DNA of 64,000 nt, taken from NCBI GenBank assembly GCA_963821095.1, contig CAWGCJ010000022.1:372001-436000 (forward strand), in the 5' to 3' direction. The position numbers and the translations under genes are program-made. The DNA comes from CAVPHV01 sp963821095. Lineage in GTDB: Bacteria > Actinomycetota > Acidimicrobiia > Spongiisociales > UBA5794. Under the pieces are notes generated by a model. It did not search any database and had not been told where the DNA came from. It saw nothing but the letters and a program-made list of their open reading frames with translations. Below are positions 36,597 through 46,132 of this stretch, in pieces; the stretch's first letter is position 1; each line of letters begins with the position of its first letter.

Positions 36597-37418
36597 ATGT
36601 CACAGGTATTCCCGGCACTTCCCGCCGACGGCGAGTCGACGCGAGCGACCCTCCACGCCTACGCCCATGCCGTGGCGGCTCTTCCCCGCGCCCATGCGCT
36701 TCCGCACCCGCTGTGGTGGCACATCTCCCTGAGCGTTCGCCCCGATGGCCTGGTGACCGACGCGATGGCACTTCCAGACGGGGGGGCGGCGCAGGTTCGC
36801 ATGGACCCGAGGACGAACATGGTCGTGTTTGAGACCTCATCGGGCGCGCCACGTTCCTTCCCGATGAACGCCGGACTCACAGCGACCGAGATGGGCGATG
36901 CCTTGATTGCCGCGGCCGCCGAATTCGGCCTCCTCGGTGACTACGATCGTTCGAAGTTCGAGGACGATGATGACCGACCCTATGACCCAGATGATGCGCT
37001 CGGCCTCTTTCAGGCTCTCGTGACGGCGGAGGGGGTCCTGGCGATCCATCGAAGCCGAATCGGAGGGAACACCGGCCCGATCCAGTTGTGGCCACACGGA
37101 TTCGACCTGGCCTTCGAGTGGTTCGGGACGCGCATGGTCGCGACCAGCGACATGGCCGAGTCCTCGGAGGTCCCCGCCCAGATCAACCTCGGTCTCTACC
37201 CGGCAGGTGACGCCTACTTCTACTCGAACCCGTGGCCGTTCGATGCCGACAGCCTGCTTGCCGTCGATCTGCCTGATGGCGCTGGCTGGCACACCGATGG
37301 CTGGGAAGGCTCGACGTTGGCCTACAGCGACGTTGCCGGCGCACCCGACGGTCCCGAGCGGGTGCTCGCCTACGCCCGGGCCGTGTTCGACGCCGCTGCA
37401 ACGGGTCTCACGGACTGA
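36597..37418 (+). CDS. DUF5996 family protein
   Basis: 273 residues from ATG 36597. Conserved blocks of this actinobacterial family are visible: LPHPLWWHISLSVRPDGL, LWPHGFDLAFEWFG, and PAQINLGLYPAGDAYFYSNPWPFD. No catalytic residues or function are known to me. The protein is soluble and acidic, without a signal peptide. It is divergent from the carbonic-anhydrase-like gene and 93 nt ahead of the pyrophosphatase. Confidence 0.82.
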   Translation: MSQVFPALPADGESTRATLHAYAHAVAALPRAHALPHPLWWHISLSVRPDGLVTDAMALPDGGAAQVRMDPRTNMVVFETSSGAPRSFPMNAGLTATEMGDALIAAAAEFGLLGDYDRSKFEDDDDRPYDPDDALGLFQALVTAEGVLAIHRSRIGGNTGPIQLWPHGFDLAFEWFGTRMVATSDMAESSEVPAQINLGLYPAGDAYFYSNPWPFDADSLLAVDLPDGAGWHTDGWEGSTLAYSDVAGAPDGPERVLAYARAVFDAAATGLTD

Positions 37419-37511
37419 CGCAGGCTTTGGATGGGATGGGTGAGGCGGCGACGCCGGTCCTGAATGCCGTCAGTCCTTCGCCCCCGGCTACGATCGCGGG
37501 CAGGAGGTTGC

Positions 37512-38123
37512 ATGGCATTCCCCGAACCGTTCTTCCGCTGGCGCCCGCATCCGTGGCATGGATTGGACCCGGGGCCGGACGCTCCGGAGATCGTCACGGC
37601 GTTTATCGAGATCTCACCGTTCGACTTCGTCAAGTACGAGGTGGAGAAGCGGACGGGCTATTTGAAGGTTGACCGGCCGCAGCGGGGGAGTAGCTCACCG
37701 CCGACGCTCTACGGCCTCATCCCGAAGACGTTCTGCGCCGAGCGGGTTGCCGCCCTCTCTCCGGAGGTCACCGAGGCCGACCGAGATCCGCTCGATATCT
37801 GCGTCATCTCCGAGCGAGCCATCGATCGGTCCGAGATCATGCTCAACGCCCGGGTAGTCGGAGGTCTGCGGATGATCGACCACGGAGAGGCAGACGACAA
37901 GATCATCGCCATCCTCGTCGATGATGCCGTCCTGGGGGGAGCGCGCGACATCGCCGACATTCCTGACGCGCTGATCGACCGGCTCGAGCACTATTTCCTC
38001 ACCTACAAGACGATGCCGGGCGAAGAAGACCAGGTCCAGATCCCTGAGATCTACGGCCACGATCATGCCGTGCGGGTGGTTGCCGAGGCCATGGCCGACT
38101 ACGACGATCACTACGGCGGGTAG
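37512..38123 (+). CDS. ppa: Inorganic pyrophosphatase, family I
   Basis: 203 residues; ATG 37512 behind CAGGAGG. Active-site residues follow the family pattern: Lys/Glu in FVKYEVEK, Arg in VDRPQRG, Tyr in YGLIPKT, and DRDPLDICVISE with metal-binding Asp. A third metal-site region lies around KIIAILVDD. It cleaves pyrophosphate to phosphate. It is longer at the N-terminus than typical bacterial PPase (about 170) because of a proline/tryptophan-rich lead of about 25 residues. Confidence 0.9.
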   Translation: MAFPEPFFRWRPHPWHGLDPGPDAPEIVTAFIEISPFDFVKYEVEKRTGYLKVDRPQRGSSSPPTLYGLIPKTFCAERVAALSPEVTEADRDPLDICVISERAIDRSEIMLNARVVGGLRMIDHGEADDKIIAILVDDAVLGGARDIADIPDALIDRLEHYFLTYKTMPGEEDQVQIPEIYGHDHAVRVVAEAMADYDDHYGG

Positions 38124-38145
38124 CGCAGATCGGGGGATCCGGGCA

Positions 38146-40524
38146 GTGACGATCGACTCCAGCGAACGCGGGCTCACGACGGCCCAGGTGGCCGAACGCG
38201 TCGCCGCGGGGAAGGTCAATACCGTCGAGACCCGGGGGTCGCGGTCGGTCGTCGACATCTTGCGATCGAATCTCCTGACCAGGTTCAACGCGATCATGTC
38301 GGTGATGCTCGTGATCGTGCTGATCTTCGGGCATCTCCCGGATGCACTGTTCGGATTCGTGATGGTGGCGAATGCCGTCATCGGGATCGTCCAGGAACTC
38401 CGAGCGAAGCGGACGCTCGATCGACTGAGCGTGCTCGTCGCACCGAACGTCACCGTCGTCCGCGACGGCGCGCCGACTGAGATTCCAACCGATGACGTGG
38501 TCCTCGATGATGTCATCGAGCTGTCGTCGGGAGATCAGGTCCCTGCCGACGGCACCGTCCTCGTATCCGGCAGCGTTCAAGTCGATGAGTCGCTCGTCAC
38601 CGGAGAAGCCGACCCGCTCCACAAGAGCCCCGGCGATCCGATCCTGTCCGGTTCGTTCATCGTGGCCGGATCGGTGACGATCCAGGCGACGGCTGTAGGT
38701 GAGGACGCCTACGCCCAGCACCTCGCGGTCGAGGCAAGGAAGTTCGCTCTCACGAAGAGCGCCCTTCAACAGGGGATCGACCAGATCCTCCGTGTCGTCA
38801 CCTGGATGCTCATCCCGATCGGCGGTCTGTTGCTGTGGAGCCAGATGCAGACCGACCGATCGCTCGGCGAGGCCATGGTGTCGACGGTGGCAGGCGTCGT
38901 CGGCATGGTGCCGCAAGGACTCGTCCTCCTCGTATCGATGGCATCTGCGGTCGCGGTCATCCGGCTCGGCAGGAGGAACGCCCTCGTGCAGGAATTGCCG
39001 GCCGTTGAGACCCTCGCCCGGGTGGACGTCGTGTGTGTCGACAAGACCGGCACGCTCACCACGGGCATCGTCCGGCACCGCGAAACGGTCTCCCTCACCG
39101 ACCGGGATCCCGACGATCTGGCGGGAGCGGTTGCCGCAATCGCTGCCGCCGATCCCCATCCGAATCCGACGATGCAGGGGGTTGCGCAGGCCTATCCGGA
39201 TGACCCTGGATGGGCGGTCGAGCGCTTCGTTCCATTCTCCTCGGAGCGCAAGTTCTCCGCCGTGCGATTCGCAGACGGATGTTCATGGGTGCTCGGGGCG
39301 CCCGAGATCGTCGTAGGAGACTCCGACCCGGGACTGCTCGACCGCCTCCGCCCGATTGCCGCCAGGGGCGAGCGGGTTCTGCTCGTTGCCGCAACCGATG
39401 CCCCGATCCCCGACCACGACGGGGATCTCCCTGAACGACTCGAGGCCATTGGCTACCTGACGTTTGCCGAGGAGATACGGTCAGATGCCGCCGACACGGT
39501 CGCCTACTTCATCGAGCAGAATGTCGCGCCCAAGGTCATCTCGGGTGATGCGGCATTGACCGTCGGCTCGATCGCCGGTGCGGTCGGAGTTCCCGGCGCA
39601 GACCATGCCGTCGATGCCCGCGAGTTGCCAGAAGCCGACACGCGGGAATTCGACGAGGCCATTGCCGAGGAATCAGTGTTCGGCCGGGTCATCCCCGACC
39701 AGAAGCGGCACATGGTCAGCGCCATGCAGAACGCCGGTCACACCGTTGCCATGACCGGCGATGGCGTCAACGACGTGTTGGCGCTCAAGGGAGCGGACAT
39801 CGGGATTGCGATGGGCTCAGGAGCGCCGGCGACCCGCGCCGTCGCTCAGATCGTCCTGCTCGACAATCGCTTCTCGTCTCTGCCCTACGTGGTTGCCGAG
39901 GGGCGCCGTGTCATCGCCAACATGGAGCGGGTGGCGTCGCTGTTCGTGACGAAGACCGTCTACGCGGCAATCCTGGCGGTCGCCATCGGTTTTGCCGGAT
40001 GGGCCTTCCCGCTGCTCCCGCGGCACCTAACGCTGATCGGGTCGCTCACGATCGGCATCCCGGCGTTCTTCCTGTCATTCGAGGCCACGGACGAACCGGT
40101 GAGACCGGGCGCCTTCAGCAGGATCATGGGGTTTGCGGTTCCGTCAGGGGTCGTCGCTGCCACCGCCGCGTATGGCGTCTACAGCGCAGCGCGGGCGATC
40201 GACGGCGACCTCACCATCGCGAGGAGCGCCACCACGATCACGATGGTTCTGGTCGGCATGTGGGTGCTGACGGAACTGGTCATGCCGCTCACTCCGAGCC
40301 GCGCGGCGCTGGTCGGAGCGATGATCGCCGCGTTTGCCCTCGTGCTTGCCGTGCCGTTCGGACGAGCGTTCTTCGATCTGGTGATCCCGCCGCTCGATAT
40401 CGCCGCCGTGATCGCCGTCGTCACGGTCGTGTCGGCCGCCGTCCTGCATGTGGTGCTCCGCGTGGTCGATCACCACGAGGGTCCTTGGGTACCATGGCTC
40501 GGCAGCGACGAGGAGGATGGGTGA
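38146..40524 (+). CDS. P-type cation-transporting ATPase (CtpE-like)
   Basis: 792 residues. GTG 38146 is chosen because it sits 22 nt after the pyrophosphatase stop. The actuator domain has SLVTGEADPL (TGE conserved, the usual Ser is Ala); the phosphorylation site is Asp299 in DKTGTLT; the hinge is TGDGVNDVLALKGADIGIAM. The MVPQGLVLL membrane motif and QELPAVETLARVDVV match mycobacterial CtpE, a calcium importer, more than classical Ca or Mg pumps. About ten membrane segments. It is fused translationally (4-bp overlap) to the next acyltransferase gene. Confidence 0.88.
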   Translation: MTIDSSERGLTTAQVAERVAAGKVNTVETRGSRSVVDILRSNLLTRFNAIMSVMLVIVLIFGHLPDALFGFVMVANAVIGIVQELRAKRTLDRLSVLVAPNVTVVRDGAPTEIPTDDVVLDDVIELSSGDQVPADGTVLVSGSVQVDESLVTGEADPLHKSPGDPILSGSFIVAGSVTIQATAVGEDAYAQHLAVEARKFALTKSALQQGIDQILRVVTWMLIPIGGLLLWSQMQTDRSLGEAMVSTVAGVVGMVPQGLVLLVSMASAVAVIRLGRRNALVQELPAVETLARVDVVCVDKTGTLTTGIVRHRETVSLTDRDPDDLAGAVAAIAAADPHPNPTMQGVAQAYPDDPGWAVERFVPFSSERKFSAVRFADGCSWVLGAPEIVVGDSDPGLLDRLRPIAARGERVLLVAATDAPIPDHDGDLPERLEAIGYLTFAEEIRSDAADTVAYFIEQNVAPKVISGDAALTVGSIAGAVGVPGADHAVDARELPEADTREFDEAIAEESVFGRVIPDQKRHMVSAMQNAGHTVAMTGDGVNDVLALKGADIGIAMGSGAPATRAVAQIVLLDNRFSSLPYVVAEGRRVIANMERVASLFVTKTVYAAILAVAIGFAGWAFPLLPRHLTLIGSLTIGIPAFFLSFEATDEPVRPGAFSRIMGFAVPSGVVAATAAYGVYSAARAIDGDLTIARSATTITMVLVGMWVLTELVMPLTPSRAALVGAMIAAFALVLAVPFGRAFFDLVIPPLDIAAVIAVVTVVSAAVLHVVLRVVDHHEGPWVPWLGSDEEDG

Positions 40525-41858
40525 CGACGGAGCGGTCGACGACGCACGTGACCAGGCGCGAGCGGTTCACCAAGAACATTGCGGGGCTTGCCATTCGTCT
40601 CATCTACCGCAGTGTTGAGGTACGCCAGATCGCGGGGGAGACCTCGAGCGGACCGCAACTCGCGGTCTCCAACCACTTCGGTGGCTTCTCGGATGCCCTC
40701 ATCCAGGCGTACGCACTCGATCGGGTGCCCCGATTCATCGCCCGTGACGTGATCTGGCGGTATCCGGTCGCCAAGCAGTTGATGGAGTTCTTCCGCGCCA
40801 TCCCGACGCATAAGCCGGAGGACAAGGGTCCAGCGGGCAACGACCAGATGTTCCACTCGACCTACACCGCACTCGGCGAAGGCGATCTCGTGATGATCTT
40901 TCCTGAGGGCATCACTGTCGATGATCCGTCGATCGCCCGCGTGAAGACCGGCGCTGCCCGTATCGCTATGGGCGCGCGTGCTTCCGGCGTTGAAGGGATC
41001 GAGATCATTCCGTCCGGAATCCACTACGACGACAAGGCGGCGTTCCGATCGAAGGTGTGGGTCAATGTCGGTGCACCGCTCGATCTCGACGAGGAGATCG
41101 GCACCTATGCCGAGCCAGGAACAGCGCAGGACGCCTCAAACCGAGTAGCCGTGCGGGCGTTGACCGCAGACATCGAAGAGCGCCTCCGTCGATCGGCCCC
41201 CGACTACTCGGATTGGGAGGAGGAACGCGCTCTGACGTCCGCGGCCTCGATCGCGCTTCGGTCGATCCCCGATGCACCGGCCGATGTGGACTACGGCGAG
41301 GAGTCGGCACTCGCCAACCTCCTCTCGCAGCGACCGCGGGGGACCAAGGAAGGCATCGCCGCAGCCGTCGACGCCTACACCGCCGATCTCGACGCCGTCG
41401 GCCTGAACGACCAGCAGATGGTGACCTCTCACCAGAGCCGGCGTTCCTTCCTCTGGCGCATCATCTGGAACCTCATCGTCGGCATCCTCTTGCTGCCGTT
41501 CGCCCTTGCCGGGTTCGTGATCAACTTCATCCCGTTCGTGCTCCTGTGGCTGATCAGTCGGGTCAAGATGGATCCAGCCATGGCAGCCACCGTGAAGCCG
41601 GCCTCGGCCATCTTCCTGTTCGTGATCACGTGGGGGATCGCCGGTTGGTCGGGCTGGACCTGGTCCGGCATCGAGGGCGTGGCAGCGGTGTTGCTGGTCA
41701 TGCCGCTGTACCTGTATGCCCTGTTTGCGCTGGTTGAACGCGGGCGCCTCATCTGGCGGGCGTGGACCGGTTGGTGGCGTTCACACCGCACCGATCTCTA
41801 CGAAGGCGTCCTGGACCACCGTCGAGCCGTCGTCCAAGCCGTCTCCGACGCCCTCTAG
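40521..41858 (+). CDS. PlsC-type acyltransferase with C-terminal membrane domain
   Basis: 445 residues; GTG 40521 overlaps the ATPase stop. The LPLAT domain (about 25-235) has SNHFGGFSDAL (HX4D) and IFPEGITVDDP (PEG block), the catalytic and glycerol-phosphate-binding motifs. The C-terminal region (about 310-400) has at least three membrane segments and a basic tail. The acyl donor and acceptor are unknown; lysophosphatidic-acid acyltransferase is the closest role. It is convergent with the hydrolase gene. Confidence 0.83.
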   Translation: MTTERSTTHVTRRERFTKNIAGLAIRLIYRSVEVRQIAGETSSGPQLAVSNHFGGFSDALIQAYALDRVPRFIARDVIWRYPVAKQLMEFFRAIPTHKPEDKGPAGNDQMFHSTYTALGEGDLVMIFPEGITVDDPSIARVKTGAARIAMGARASGVEGIEIIPSGIHYDDKAAFRSKVWVNVGAPLDLDEEIGTYAEPGTAQDASNRVAVRALTADIEERLRRSAPDYSDWEEERALTSAASIALRSIPDAPADVDYGEESALANLLSQRPRGTKEGIAAAVDAYTADLDAVGLNDQQMVTSHQSRRSFLWRIIWNLIVGILLLPFALAGFVINFIPFVLLWLISRVKMDPAMAATVKPASAIFLFVITWGIAGWSGWTWSGIEGVAAVLLVMPLYLYALFALVERGRLIWRAWTGWWRSHRTDLYEGVLDHRRAVVQAVSDAL

Positions 41859-41871
41859 ACCGGCGACTTTC

Positions 41872-43726
41872 TCAGCCTTCCGCGATCTTGGCGGCGCGCT
41901 CGATCTCGGACTCGCGGAGGCGGGCTTCGATGCTCCGCCATCTGCTCGTCTGAAACGTCCGTGAGGGCGTATGCCGTGCTCACGAAGTCTGCGAGATCGG
42001 CCCGGTAGTCGTGGCCGAGTGCGTTGAAGGCGCCGGGGACGACGGTCGCTGCGTTCTTGGTGTCGATGGCCGTCTGCCAGAACGTCACGGCAGGGACCCA
42101 CCGCTGGGCCCGGGAGACGTTCGGTGGGCGCTGGTCCGGCGGGCCGAGCCACGACGGTTCCTGGTAGGCCACGTCGAGACCGAAATGGGTCACCGGATCC
42201 TCATGGTGATCGAGGAAGAAGAACCGGATCGACTCCCGCTCATCGTCGGGCAGGGCACGGTATTCGTCGATCGAAGCGAATCGCCCGAAGAGGGCGTCGT
42301 CGATGGTGGGCCCACCATCGAGAAGTTCCTTCCGCCACTTGCCGGCGTACGGCGTGCCGGCCCAGAGCCCACGGTCGACGCGAAGCTCGTCGAGGATCTC
42401 GGTGCCGCCTCCGACGAAGCCGCCCTGGCTCGTCTGCGCTCCGAGGCTCTCGCCGTACAGCACGACGCGGGGGCGATGGTCGGGGTCACGCTGGGACAGG
42501 ACGTCGTTGATTGCCTGCAGGAGCGCGGTGTGCTGCTCGATCGCGAGCGGGATCTTCCCGACGGAGAGCATGGACGGCAGCGACCCGTACTGGATCGCGA
42601 CCGAGGCAACATCGCCCCGTGCCAGGTACTCGGCCGCTTCGACCGGGATGTAGTTGAAGTAGCCCGTGCCTGCGGGCGAGCCGACGATCAGCAGCGAGCG
42701 ATCGAACGCCCCGGTGCGGAGCAACTCCTCGATCGCGAGGGCGACCCGATCCTCGACGGTGTCTGCGGATGCGACGCCGACGTATGCACGAATCGCATCC
42801 ATCGCTCCGCTCTCGCCGAGGACTTCGTCGATCTGCTCCCCGGTCGAAGCTTCGATCACGAAGCGACGGCCCTGGAGGCCGAGATCCTCGAAGGCGACCA
42901 CGCTGTCGGGACTCCCGCTGACGGTCTCGGCCTCGGGTGCTTCCGCGTACCGGACCTCGGTGCGGCTGTTCGAGGCCGCGATCTTGCTGAGGAGGAGGCT
43001 GAAGCCGGTCCGAATGCCATACACGAGGCTCCCGCCGAGAACCGCGTGGGTCACCGGGAGCCAGGCGACACCGGGGCCCCCGATCTTGCGTCCGAGGAGC
43101 GATGCGGCAGCTTCGGCGGCCTTGCGCTCTGCCATGACCACGGCTCCGGCACCGACCGCAACGCCGGTCCCGACGGCGAGCGTCCACGCCACGTTTCCGG
43201 TGGCCGGGGGTTCGCGACCGTCGGTCTCGTAGCGGCTGAGTCGATCGCTGAGGTAGACGAGCGAGACGGCGTCGACTGCGGCCCCGGTTCCTGCGACTGC
43301 TGCGCCTCGTGTCAACCGACCGCGTGCTGCAGCGGCGCCAACGGATCGGCGAGCAATGTCCATGGTGATGGCTGCGGCCGACGCGTAGGAGCGGGTCTGG
43401 GCAGCGGTGACTGCGAGCGATCCCAGGCGAGAGTGTCGGAGTCTCGGGCCGGCGAGCACGGCAAACGCGGCGGATGTGATCCCGGCGATGGCATCGGTGA
43501 GGACGGGGGCGGCGAGCGGAACGCGCTGGATGACCTGTGTGTAGCCGCTGCCGGCGACGTATCCCGAGGCGAAGGAACCGGCGACGACGAGGGCCTGATC
43601 GGTTCGGGGTCGTTCCATCAGGGACGGCTGGTTCGACTCGATGGCCGCGGCGGCACCGAGTGCGAGGCCGGTTTGGACGTGCGGCTGTCTCAGGAACGCG
43701 GCCAGCGGTCGGAGTGGATTCTTCAT
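41872..43726 (-). CDS. Membrane-anchored alpha/beta hydrolase (PF10081 type; frameshift near C-terminus)
   Basis: About 617 residues from ATG 43726. The N-terminal half has several hydrophobic Ala/Gly-rich segments (membrane domain); the C-terminal half is an alpha/beta hydrolase with nucleophile Ser in LYGESLGAQ. The SNSRTEVRYAEAPEAET and PRVVLYGESLG blocks fit actinobacterial proteins of this type. A shift near 41936 replaces the C-terminal end; corrected, it reads MAEIEARLRESEIERAAKIAEG and stops at 41872-41874. Without the correction the frame runs to 41855. The substrate is unknown. Confidence 0.8.
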
Positions 43727-43769
43727 GGACGGTACCTCTGGGTTGGGGATGCTGGGCAGAACGCAGGAG

Positions 43770-44123
43770 TCATTCCGGACCGATCTGGTTGAGGAGCGAA
43801 GCCACGATCGTGAGGACGAGTGCTCCGGTGAGCGTCGCCAAGACGCTTTCGCTCGAGAGGCCAACGTTGGCGTCCCTGGCGATCCAGATCGCAGCAGCCA
43901 TGAGCCCGACGTTGACGACGAGCGTGATCAGGCCGAGGGTCAGGAGTCTGAGGGGAAGCGTGAGGAGCTTGGCGATCGGCCGGATGATCGCGTTGGTCAG
44001 CCCGATGCCAAGGCCGAAGACGAGCCACCACCACCATTCTCCGGTGAATGAGAGTCCGGGCACGAGCCACACCGTCAGCCATGCTGCGGCGCTGTTCAGG
44101 CCGATTCGGAGCAGGAGGTTCAT
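43770..44123 (-). CDS. PF04020 (phage-holin-4_2-like) four-helix membrane protein
   Basis: 117 residues, four hydrophobic segments, with the family pattern TNAIIRPIAKLLTLPLRLLTLGLITLVVN around residues 43-71. Despite the domain name, chromosomal copies are not linked to phages and their function is unknown. A leaderless -10 box lies 7 nt upstream of the ATG. It lies between the hydrolase and the response regulator on the same strand. Confidence 0.85.
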   Translation of the reverse strand: MNLLLRIGLNSAAAWLTVWLVPGLSFTGEWWWWLVFGLGIGLTNAIIRPIAKLLTLPLRLLTLGLITLVVNVGLMAAAIWIARDANVGLSSESVLATLTGALVLTIVASLLNQIGPE

Positions 44124-44130
44124 CGCCAGA

Positions 44131-44136
44131 ACCCTA
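44131..44136 (-). promoter_or_regulatory. Leaderless -10 box (TAGGGT, minus strand) for PF04020 gene
   Basis: TAGGGT on the minus strand ends 7 nt before the ATG at 44123; the box lies just after the response-regulator stop, so this gene can be transcribed alone. Confidence 0.45.
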
Positions 44137-44142
44137 CCCAGC

Positions 44143-44775
44143 TCACACGATTCGGCGTTCGGACGCCCATCGGGCCAGTTCGTGGCGGTTCGACAACTGC
44201 AGCTTGCGCAACACGGCTGAGACGTGCGTCTCGACGGTCTTCACCGAAATCGAGAGTCGGGTCGCGACCTGCTTGTAGGCATAGCCGCGTGCGATCTGGC
44301 GGAGGACCTCGCGTTCTCGCGGCGTCAGCTGGTCGAGTTCGGGATCGGCTTCGACCGGCACCGTGTCTGAGAAGGCATCGAGCACGAAGCCGGCGAGCTT
44401 CGGTGAAAACACCGCGTCGCCGGCAGCGATCCGTTCGATCGCGTCCGCGAGTGCCTCCGGGTCGATTGACTTGGTGACGTATCCACGTGCACCTGCCCGG
44501 ATCATCGCGATCACGTCCTCCGGAGCATCTGAGACCGAGAGCGCCAGGAAGCGGATGTCCGGGTTCGTTTCCAGCACATTGCCGACCACCGAGAGGCCGC
44601 CTCCGCCCGGCATGTGGACATCGACCAGCACGACATCGGGTCGGTGCTTGCGGATTCCGTCCACCGCGGCATCGACGTCGGTGGACGATCCGGCGACGTC
44701 GAAACGCTCGGAGAGTTCGGCACGTACGCCGCTCAGGAAGAGTTCATGGTCGTCAACGAGGTAGATAGATGTCAT
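44143..44775 (-). CDS. NarL/LuxR-family response regulator
   Basis: 210 residues. Receiver domain with phosphoacceptor Asp52 in VLVDVHMPG and acidic pair DDH at 8-10; Lys in GYVTKSIDP. The DNA-binding domain is LuxR-type (LTPREREVLRQIARGYAYKQVATRL, SVKTVETHVS). The ATG overlaps the stop of the histidine-kinase gene (ATGA). The likely target is the palindrome between the kinase and the divergent PspC gene. Confidence 0.92.
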   Translation of the reverse strand: MTSIYLVDDHELFLSGVRAELSERFDVAGSSTDVDAAVDGIRKHRPDVVLVDVHMPGGGGLSVVGNVLETNPDIRFLALSVSDAPEDVIAMIRAGARGYVTKSIDPEALADAIERIAAGDAVFSPKLAGFVLDAFSDTVPVEADPELDQLTPREREVLRQIARGYAYKQVATRLSISVKTVETHVSAVLRKLQLSNRHELARWASERRIV

Positions 44776-46001
44776 CGGCTCCCCGATCGTAGATGGACTT
44801 CGGTGCCTTCGTCTGGCGTGGACACAACGAGTCGCCTCGCCACCGGACCGTGCCATGCGGGCGGTGATCGACTCAGAGATGCCCTTCCGGTCATCGGGCA
44901 CGGTCTGCGGGTCGAATCCGACGCCCTGGTCGGTGATCCAGGCATCGACGGCGTCTTCGGTGCACTCGACGTAGACCGAGATGGTCCGGGCTCCGGAGTG
45001 CTCGGCCGCGTTGGCCATCGCCTCGGTGGCCGCGGCTACGAGAGGATTCGAGCTGTCGTCGAGGGCACGGTCCCCGACGACGACGACCTCGACCGGCACA
45101 TCGAAATCGACCTCGACCTTGGACGGCGGCAGCGGCGATCGCTTCGCCGACGGTTCCGGTGGGTTCAAGACCGGTCGGCTCGAACAGCCACGTGCGGAGG
45201 TCGCGTTCCTGGGCACGGGCGAGGGTGATCATGCGTTGTGGGTCGTCGCTGCGCTGGATCATCGCGAGCGTCTGGAGCACCGAGTCGTGGAGGTGCGCGG
45301 CCATGTCGGCGCGTTCCTGTTCCCGGATCCTTGCGCGGCGCTCGTCGGAAAGTTCCTCGAAGAGCCCCCAGACCCATGGCCCGAACAGAAGCATGAACCC
45401 GGCCGCGGTGAGGAGCACCGCGATGGCGGCCGGTCCGAGCGACTGGATGGAGTCGAGGGAGGCCAGCACGACCACGATCCCGACGGCCATGAGGGCCGCG
45501 CCAACGAAGATCTGGGTCTTGCTTCGGCCTCCGCCGTTCTCCGATGGACGGGTGAGGCGAGAGAGCCGCTTCCTGGACTCGGCGCTCGACCGGTCCCAGA
45601 TGAGTGCGGCCCCGAAGATGACCAGGGTTGCCGGCCACACGACCGGGCCGAACCAGAGTCCGAAGGCTTCCAGAGCGATGAGGAGTGGCGAGGAACCCGA
45701 CGCGAGGCCGACCTGCTGCCCGGTCGTTGCCGGATGGTCGGCCTCGATCATCGAGCCGTACTGTTTCTCGTCTGGCGTGATGATCCAACCGGCGAGGTAG
45801 CAGAGGATCCCGAACCCGCCAGCGAGCGTCAGTGAGAGGAACCCCGCTGCGTACGTACACCGTCGGAATGCCGAGGCGGGCAGCGATCCCCGCCGAGAGG
45901 CCGGCAACGACGCGATCGTCATTGGACCGCGTCAGGCGGCCGCTGAGGACCTGGAGGCGGTCCTGACGTCCCTGCTGATTGGATGCGGCGGTGTCGTCCA
46001 T
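44772..46001 (-). CDS. PspC-domain sensor histidine kinase, NarX/LiaS type (frameshifted)
   Basis: About 410 residues when repaired. The N-terminal PspC domain (DRVVAGLSAGIAARLGIPTVYVR, then LTLAGGFGILCYLAGWIITPD) is followed by about three to four membrane segments, the HisKA_3 dimerisation box MAAHLHDSVLQTLAMIQR with the phospho-His, and an ATPase domain (MANAAEHSG, DQGVGFDP). Shifts fall near 45860, 45130 and 44835; the last frame ends VSTPDEGTEVHLRSGSR and stops at 44772-44774 overlapping the regulator. A PspC sensor points to envelope-stress signalling. Confidence 0.82.
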
Positions 46002-46048
46002 GCGATAGTGATGTTGTCACAGGCGCTCTCGGGCGACAACCCGTGACG

Positions 46049-46077
46049 ACCCTGAGATCACCCTGAGACCTCAGGGT
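46049..46077. promoter_or_regulatory. Operator: ACCCTGAG direct and inverted repeats in the divergent region
   Basis: ACCCTGAG at 46049-46056 and again at 46060-46067 (11 bp apart, one helical turn), the second forming a perfect 8-2-8 palindrome with CTCAGGGT at 46070-46077. It sits between the divergent histidine-kinase and PspC genes. This is the arrangement used by LuxR-type response regulators, and the encoded regulator is the obvious candidate. A wider inverted repeat GTTGTC/GACAAC (46013-46018, 46035-46040) lies next to it. Confidence 0.6.
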
Positions 46078-46132
46078 TCGACCAGGAACATCCCCAATAG
46101 CGCTGCCCGGCCGCTCGGCGCATCATGGTCCC

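Noticed and set aside
42011..43792. Plus-strand open frame of 593 codons opposite the alpha/beta hydrolase
   Set aside because: The hydrolase on the minus strand has the GESLG motif and a proper start; this frame has no recognisable domain.
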